In this document: one piece after another, positions 58,451-64,000 of the stretch
How positions within the stretch are numbered: position 1 is the stretch's first letter
How the letters are laid out: every line of letters starts with the position of its first letter
From: Stentor roeselii
Lineage: Eukaryota > Ciliophora > Heterotrichea > Heterotrichida > Stentoridae
Length of the DNA stretch: 64,000 bases
Reading direction: 5' to 3'
Assembly: GCA_006503475.1 (NCBI GenBank)
Contig: RSEH01000191.1
Coordinates: 1 to 64,000 of the forward strand
Program-made: the position numbers and the translations under genes
The notes under the pieces: model-generated
Database searches by the model: none
Seen by the model: the letters and a program-made list of their open reading frames with translations, nothing else
Told to the model about the DNA's origin: nothing

Positions 58451-60667
58451 ATGGACGTCTCTGACCTTTTCAATAAAGATCTTTCACTAAATGCCAGCGC
58501 GACTTCTGATGACAATAGATTCGTTTTTCAAACAAGTCGATATGAAAAACTTTTGATTAAAGCTGACCAGTCAAAACCTTCTAAATCTCCGAAGGCGAAA
58601 AGAATTGAAAAAAAAACGGAGAGAAAAGAAAGTAAATCAAAGCCGTTGTTTGATCAAAGAATTTTTAACACCCTGAAAAGAACGAATGACTTTTTCCAAA
58701 CAGTTCTTGACTCAGTTAAATGTTATAGACCTGAACTAGGAAATACTCTTGATAAAGTCTTTTTAACCTACAACAAAATTTTCGAAGCAATTCTGGAATC
58801 CTCCCGATCACTCCTCAAACAAAAAGAAGAAGAAATAAAAAAAGTACGTCAAGAACACGAGCTTCAAATAAGTTCAAAATTAAAAGAATTCCAAGAAATT
58901 CAACAAAGTCTTCAAAAAGCTAAAATTTTAAACCAAAGACTAGAAACCGAGTTAAGAATGAGTGGAATCTTCGAGTCCACCTTAAATCGCGAGGTAGAAG
59001 AATTGAGAAATATTTTACACTACGACCAGATGTACACCCACATGTTCACCTCTAACATCGACAAGGAAAAATCCGATGAAAACGAAGGAGAAAAGCCGAA
59101 AAAACCTGAACTGACTCAAGAAATGGGACTCAAGGTCAGACTAGAAGAACTATATTCAATGGAACTAGAAATCGACAAAGAACATGAAGCAGTTGATAGA
59201 GAACTAAGTGAAATGCATAAGAATTTAACTCAAATCGCTATTGCATCGACTACTACTTCAAGAGCTGTTCAGACTGAACTTGCTTGGGTTAAAGTTGAAA
59301 TCGACCCAGAAGCTGTTAATATTGTTCCTGTTAATCCTTCGTCTTATTATTCTTTGATTAAAGCTGCGGATGGAGCTGTTGTTCAGCAGGTCAAACCTCG
59401 GGTGACTGATAACTTGAAGTGGTCTTTAACACCCACTATTCTTAAGTTCTTGTCTGGAAATCCTAATCGCAAAAGCATGCCTTATCCTTATTCTTACTTC
59501 AAAAAATTATTACTTGAAATATGTCTTGAAAGACTTGCTGCTAATCCTGATATTTGTGGATATATGCAAAATCCTTTACAACTTGATGAATATCTTTGTT
59601 TGTTCTTTCTTAGGAAAAATCATTTGAGAAGAGTTGCTCAGGGAAAAGTTGTGGAATTTTTAAGTTCTTTGAAATTTCATGCGAAGTGGCAGAGGGTTCA
59701 GATGTTTGGAAAAGTTGCTGGAATTTTATGTGATTTGTTTGATAATGCGGATTATATTTATGCGGATTATCATACGCAGATGTACTTTATCTTCTGTGTC
59801 GGAGTGCTTAACACAAACGAGTCTCAATTCGAAGGTCCAGAAGGCCACACATGGATTCATAGCGACAAAGAAGAAGCCTTAAGTCTTCAAGCAATGCCCT
59901 GGGTAGGCAAACCAGACCTGCGAAAAATCCGTAAAGACGTGAGCTACATGACTCGAGTAGTAACAGACCCGAATGGAAATGAGATGGAATGCGTAGATGA
60001 GGACCAGCTCCTGAGCTACTACCTAAAAGAGTTCATATCCATGCGTCAATCCCGTTTAGAAAAGCTTCAAAAGAGTTTCATAAAAATCGACCAAACCCAA
60101 AAAGGCTCTTACAATTTCGACGAGTTCAAATTCCTAATAACAAGTTTAGAAGATCTTCAAATGCCAGACTCAACAATTCTGCGAGCCTTTTACTATTCAT
60201 CAGTGACAAACCCATCCACCTGGGACATAACTTTAAACAGTTTCTCAGCAGCCTGCATAAAACTCGGTCTTGACAACCCCTGTCCCTTCGCCCAGGTGGG
60301 TTGGGACCTGATCTTTCCACTTCCAATGGTCCGTCTGATGGTAGATGGAAAAGAAGAGAAATACTCAGGCCTCGTCTTTAAAAAAGAAAAAGCATTAGCA
60401 GAAAGAACTCCATTTTTAAGAGTCCCAATAAAAAACGCCGTGATCGCAAAGCCAGAAGCAGGCGGGCAGGGCATTGGACTAGAAAAAGTGACAGCATTAT
60501 TAGCTCAGCATTACGCAATAATTCGTGAAATCAAGAAAGTTTCTGACCACTTTAAAATGATTGTTCAACAGAAGGACAGTCAAGAGGTAATCAACGCTGG
60601 ACTTGATCGACTGAATAATGTTCTTAACAGTGCTTGTGACTTTTTCACCTTCCCAGTGATTTTCTAG
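58451..60667 (+). CDS. Coiled-coil protein with EF-hand-like C-terminal domain, paralogue of the TQT-motif protein
   Basis: The 738-residue product has a Lys/Ser-rich N-terminus and a helical domain (about 75-130: NDFFQTVLDSVKCYRPELGNTLDKVF). Coiled coils follow (about 125-260), then RAVQTELAW, then a helical C-terminal half with LRRVAQGKVVEFLSSLKFHAKWQR. This last segment parallels FFARYGQKIVAKKLIDFLSSV in the intron-containing gene at 45-48 kb, and the domain order is the same, so the two are paralogues. An EF-hand-like stretch (IDQTQKGSYNFDEF, about 545) may bind calcium. It is probably axonemal or cytoskeletal by analogy with such coiled-coil families; this is inference. Confidence 0.78.
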   Translation: MDVSDLFNKDLSLNASATSDDNRFVFQTSRYEKLLIKADQSKPSKSPKAKRIEKKTERKESKSKPLFDQRIFNTLKRTNDFFQTVLDSVKCYRPELGNTLDKVFLTYNKIFEAILESSRSLLKQKEEEIKKVRQEHELQISSKLKEFQEIQQSLQKAKILNQRLETELRMSGIFESTLNREVEELRNILHYDQMYTHMFTSNIDKEKSDENEGEKPKKPELTQEMGLKVRLEELYSMELEIDKEHEAVDRELSEMHKNLTQIAIASTTTSRAVQTELAWVKVEIDPEAVNIVPVNPSSYYSLIKAADGAVVQQVKPRVTDNLKWSLTPTILKFLSGNPNRKSMPYPYSYFKKLLLEICLERLAANPDICGYMQNPLQLDEYLCLFFLRKNHLRRVAQGKVVEFLSSLKFHAKWQRVQMFGKVAGILCDLFDNADYIYADYHTQMYFIFCVGVLNTNESQFEGPEGHTWIHSDKEEALSLQAMPWVGKPDLRKIRKDVSYMTRVVTDPNGNEMECVDEDQLLSYYLKEFISMRQSRLEKLQKSFIKIDQTQKGSYNFDEFKFLITSLEDLQMPDSTILRAFYYSSVTNPSTWDITLNSFSAACIKLGLDNPCPFAQVGWDLIFPLPMVRLMVDGKEEKYSGLVFKKEKALAERTPFLRVPIKNAVIAKPEAGGQGIGLEKVTALLAQHYAIIREIKKVSDHFKMIVQQKDSQEVINAGLDRLNNVLNSACDFFTFPVIF

Positions 60668-60680
60668 AAATTTTTAATAA

Positions 60681-62249
60681 ATGTGGGTCTTTTTACTTGT
60701 TTGTGTTGAAGCTCTAATCAAAATGGACCCTGAAAGTCGAATGTTTGTGACGCCTGAGGGCAGGACTATCATGTTTCATGGAGTGAACATCGTGGTGAAA
60801 GCTCCTCCTTACATTCCGATCACTGACAAGTTTGACCCTCAGATGTCGCTTTGCTTGGAGGATATTCAAAATCTTGTCTCTTGGGGCATTAACTTCGTTC
60901 GACTGGGAGTCATGTGGGAAGCTGTCGAGACCAGTCCAGGGTACTTCGACCTTGACTACCTCTCTAAAATGAACAACTTAATCAATGTCCTTGGACAGAA
61001 CGGCATCTGGACACTTGTCGACGCACATCAAGACGCTTATGCTCGGCATATCTGTGGAGAAGGAATTCCTAACTTTTACGCTGCAAACTTAACTGACGTG
61101 TGCTCGGGGACTATTGGAGAAATCATGGAATTTTTAGGAAAATGTAAACCTTTCTCTAAGTTTAACTATACCATTGGCCCTGATGGTAACCCAGTGATTT
61201 CTGACTGTCAGAAAGTGTCTTTCGTTGAGTATTTTTACACTCCAGAAGCAGGGGATGGGTATTCTCGGATATATAAAAATACTTATAACTTGCAGGACAG
61301 GTTTAATGATTTCTGGAATGTGACTTCGAGTTACTTTTCTGGGAATCCTTATGTGGTTGGGTATGATATTTTAAATGAACCGCTGCAGGCTGATATGAAT
61401 ACTGAACCTTGGGTTATGATTCCTGGGGTCAATGATTATGTCAACTTGCAACCGCTTTATAAACGCATCACTGAAACGATTAGGGAAAATGATAATGAAA
61501 AAATTATATTTTTTGAACCGATTCAGGCGGACTTGCTTCCACATTTGGGAGGAATGGTGTTTCCTATTGGATTAACTGAAACTCCTGGAAATGATTCTTA
61601 TAATGATAGGCAAATACTTAATGATCATGCTTATTGTTGTCAAGGAAGAAAGGATGTTTGTGCTACTGGAGAACCTCTCTTGAAAGATAAAGAGTTTTGT
61701 TTGGATTTTAATTATGCTCGTGTCACTAGTAGAGCGCTAGATGCTCAGGGACTTAATGTTGGGTTGATTATCTCAGAGTTTGGAGCTTGCTTTGATTCGG
61801 AAAATTGTGTTAATGAGATATTTTCGGTTACTGATGCTTGTGATAAGAATTTGGTTGGCTGGGCTTATTGGATGTTCAAGGGCTACGGAGATTTTACAAC
61901 TACTGGAGGACTACTTGAAGGTTTTTATAATAATCAGACTCTGCAGTCAGGAAAAGTCAAGGCACTTGCTAGGACATATGCACCTGTTTATCAAGGGATA
62001 CCTAATTTCATTTCTTTTAATGTCAGCACTGGGGAGTTCCGAACGAACTTCACTGTGAAGGCTGGAGTTAAGAATCCGACTATCATTTTTGCTTCGAATG
62101 AGTTTTACTACCAAAATGGTGTTAATATACAGGTGTTTAATAGTCTTGGATTGCAATATCAGAGTAATGCTTTAAACTCGAGTTATTATTCAGTTACTTT
62201 TCTGAATCCTCAAGAATCTTTGGCTTCTATTATTTTAACAGCAAAATAA
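60681..62249 (+). CDS. Secreted glycoside hydrolase family 5, endoglycoceramidase-like
   Basis: The 522-residue protein begins with a short signal peptide (MWVFLLVCVEA). The GH5 barrel carries the endoglycoceramidase pattern: FHGVNIVVKAPPY, WGINFVRLGVMWEAVE, LVDAHQDAYARHICGEG, and YDILNEP with the acid/base Glu at about residue 233. IISEFGACF has the nucleophile at about Glu366. The C-terminal 90 residues form a beta-sandwich. Such enzymes release the glycan from glycosphingolipids by cutting the glucose-ceramide bond, outside the cell or in lysosomes or food vacuoles. Its start lies only 13 bases after the stop of the preceding gene. Confidence 0.93.
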   Translation: MWVFLLVCVEALIKMDPESRMFVTPEGRTIMFHGVNIVVKAPPYIPITDKFDPQMSLCLEDIQNLVSWGINFVRLGVMWEAVETSPGYFDLDYLSKMNNLINVLGQNGIWTLVDAHQDAYARHICGEGIPNFYAANLTDVCSGTIGEIMEFLGKCKPFSKFNYTIGPDGNPVISDCQKVSFVEYFYTPEAGDGYSRIYKNTYNLQDRFNDFWNVTSSYFSGNPYVVGYDILNEPLQADMNTEPWVMIPGVNDYVNLQPLYKRITETIRENDNEKIIFFEPIQADLLPHLGGMVFPIGLTETPGNDSYNDRQILNDHAYCCQGRKDVCATGEPLLKDKEFCLDFNYARVTSRALDAQGLNVGLIISEFGACFDSENCVNEIFSVTDACDKNLVGWAYWMFKGYGDFTTTGGLLEGFYNNQTLQSGKVKALARTYAPVYQGIPNFISFNVSTGEFRTNFTVKAGVKNPTIIFASNEFYYQNGVNIQVFNSLGLQYQSNALNSSYYSVTFLNPQESLASIILTAK

Positions 62250-62620
62250 TTAGGTTTCGTTTATAAGGATAATTATGAACAAAAGTTATAATGAAATGAT
62301 AATATAAACAATTTTTTAAGTCAATCTTAAATAATTTAAATGATGCAAATAGAATAACTTTATCAAAATCATAAAAACCGATTAAGTTGACTAAGTAGTT
62401 AACTAGCTTGCTCAACATATAGAATTTCAATTTTTTTAATACTATCATACAAGTATAACCAAAAAAATCTTATCATATTCTCAGACTATCAGAAGTTTCG
62501 ATTCATAAAAATACCTTCAAATCAAATCTTAAACTTAATGAAATTCATTTCCAAAATATAATTATTTTCCTTGTCTATAAGTAAGCCATTATAAAATAAA
62601 TCTAATTTTAACTACTATGC
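62250..62620. other. Convergent intergenic region, nothing recognised
   Basis: A 371-base AT-rich gap between convergent genes. No feature seen. Confidence 0.6.
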
Positions 62621-63193
62621 TTAAATCTGAGCAGGGGGAATATAAATGATCTTGAAAAGAGCTTCTCCTATACTTTTACCAGAGTTAAACCAGTCTTGAT
62701 TTCTGTAGAACCCAATTGCTTGACTGATTCCATTAAATATCTCATAACTGTGATAGTAAAAGTTGATCTCAACATTATGAATGACATTCAAAGGGTCACT
62801 CAAGGCATTGATAGCTCTTCCAATCATATCAGACACTTGGGCGAATGCAGGCTGACATTCTCGGACTGCAGCTGGAATATCATCAGAAGCTTTTGCCAGG
62901 TCACTAAAGCCATTTTGATAACCTTCGAGAGTGTCCATTGAAAAGTCCTTTATTGCCTGTTCAAACCATCTACGAGAATCAGATGAAAAATAGATGCAGT
63001 TGTGCATAGAGTCCACGCGCAAGTCTTCACCCATACCTTCCATGAATCCATCGATGAATAGCATTATTTGATCAAAGGTCGGCTTGTTAGATTTAGCCAG
63101 ATCAGATAAAGAGGCTTCTGATCCTCTAAGACTATTTGCTGCCGTTGCCAGTGAAACAAGAACAATGTTCAGGAACATTTTCATTATAACCAT
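62621..63193 (-). CDS. Small secreted protein of unknown function
   Basis: The 190-residue product starts with a clear signal peptide (about residues 4-20: MKMFLNIVLVSLATAA), with ATGs at residues 1, 4 and 6. The mature part has three repeated helical features: FIDGFMEGMGEDLR followed by a Cys; FEQAIKDF...YQNGFSDL followed by a Cys at VRECQP; and IGFYRNQDWFNSGKSIG. Two cysteines could pair. I do not recognise a named family; small ciliate secreted proteins with GFxxG-type helices of this kind are common. Location is secretory vesicle, food vacuole or outside. Confidence 0.75.
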   Translation of the reverse strand: MVIMKMFLNIVLVSLATAANSLRGSEASLSDLAKSNKPTFDQIMLFIDGFMEGMGEDLRVDSMHNCIYFSSDSRRWFEQAIKDFSMDTLEGYQNGFSDLAKASDDIPAAVRECQPAFAQVSDMIGRAINALSDPLNVIHNVEINFYYHSYEIFNGISQAIGFYRNQDWFNSGKSIGEALFKIIYIPPAQI

Positions 63194-64000
63194 TTATTCG
63201 CCAAGTCTGTAATGAGAAAAATTTAAATTTAAGTAACTATTAGATAGGATAATGATGGAAAATTTCGCTAAACATAACTTAAAGGCTTTATTAAGGTCTT
63301 TAGTTATCTTTTCTTCAGGTCGGAAATCTTCATTTTTGATAAAAGGCAAAACTTGCTTGGAGAAACTGGAAACCACGCAAATATACTGGATGAAGTAATG
63401 ATTTTTCTTTTAAATACTGAAGGTATGTTTCAATTCAATCACCTGAATACTTTAACTTGTTTTTTAAATATGAAAAAATTTCAACGATTTAAACAATTTT
63501 GATATAAAAAGGATCAATTCTTATATCATTAAAGTTAGTTAATGCTAGCTAAGTATAAATCTAAATTCTAAGTAAAACTTTATCACCTTGAACTTTAATA
63601 TTACTATGAAAAATATTTCTCAATACATCATTCCACATATTCTGACTAATTTTCCAAATAGTAAATATTTCAATCTAATATATTAAAAGGTCAAAAACTT
63701 TATAATGCCCATTTGAATAATCTCTTGAAAGATTACTGAATTCTCGATTTTTTGTTATATTTCTAGTATTTTTATTTAGCAGAAGTCCAACTACTTACAA
63801 TCAATAAGCAAATTATTCTTCATACCCATTAAACTCAAAAGCAAAATATTTTTGAGTTCTTTAAAAGGTTGTATAAAATTTTTTAGGAAAAGAAATAAGA
63901 ATTTTGGGCTCCCTAAACTATAAGATCTTTTAATCTTTGGAAAAACGAGCTGCTATATTATTGAAGTTGGAATTAAGTTCTTAACGCCACCTGGAAATCA
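63194..64000. other. Intergenic to window end, nothing recognised
   Basis: About 800 AT-rich bases. One 60-codon open frame (63376-63194, minus) ends directly at the secreted-protein start and looks non-coding. No repeat copy or RNA gene was recognised. Confidence 0.55.

Overview
The window looks like macronuclear-type DNA of a heterotrich ciliate close to Stentor. This is an inference from several features. The DNA is AT-rich. Almost all genes are single uninterrupted frames. TAA, TAG and TGA all act as stops, so the code is standard, unlike most ciliates. One gene is interrupted by a 15-nt GT...AG intron (47365-47379), the intron size heterotrichs are known for. Start codons very often follow a TATAA-like string by only 0-25 nt, which fits very short 5' leaders. 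The gene content (CDPK, B-box/WD40, RING/B-box/Kelch, cyclic-nucleotide-binding proteins, giant GBP-like coiled coil) also suits a ciliate.

Layout. 1-1650: one arm of a large inverted repeat, holding the tail of a HELGH metalloprotease-like gene and a decayed second gene. 1.8-4.5 kb: ALG10 and two small or uncertain genes. 5.1-17.4 kb: signalling genes (B-box/WD40 protein, cAMP-receptor-like 7TM, TPR plus double-CNBD protein, CDPK, mitochondrial carrier, LITAF-like protein, CNBD channel). 17.6-24.7 kb: 5-aminolevulinate synthase, a RING/B-box/Kelch protein, a Cys-rich zinc-binding protein, and a head-to-head pair formed by an XLF-like end-joining factor and a dsRBD-DZF (NF90-like) protein. 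24.8-31.1 kb: a decayed GBP fragment, then an intact 1650-residue GBP-like GTPase. 31.1-34.4 kb: the second inverted arm and the only complete metalloprotease-like gene. 35.8-40.6 kb: TauE/SafE transporter, DHHC palmitoyltransferase, Ser-rich CaaX protein. 42.4-51.3 kb: coiled-coil protein, Kelch-like protein, the intron-containing TQT-motif coiled-coil protein, an enoyl-CoA isomerase, a FYVE-like CaaX protein, a TPR-RRM protein. 52-53.6 kb: a third, decayed copy of the metalloprotease family. 54.2-63.2 kb: USP25/28-like deubiquitinase, C2H2 protein, a very tight run of three same-strand genes ending in an endoglycoceramidase, and a small secreted protein.

How the genes may work together (inference). 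The 7.6-17.4 kb block holds a candidate cAMP receptor, two dual-CNBD proteins and a calcium-dependent kinase. ALG10, the DHHC enzyme and two CaaX proteins concern glycan or lipid modification. The XLF-like and DZF genes share a 12-bp spacer, and human homologues of both families meet at Ku-dependent DNA repair. No tRNA, rRNA, CRISPR array, transposase or reverse transcriptase was recognised.
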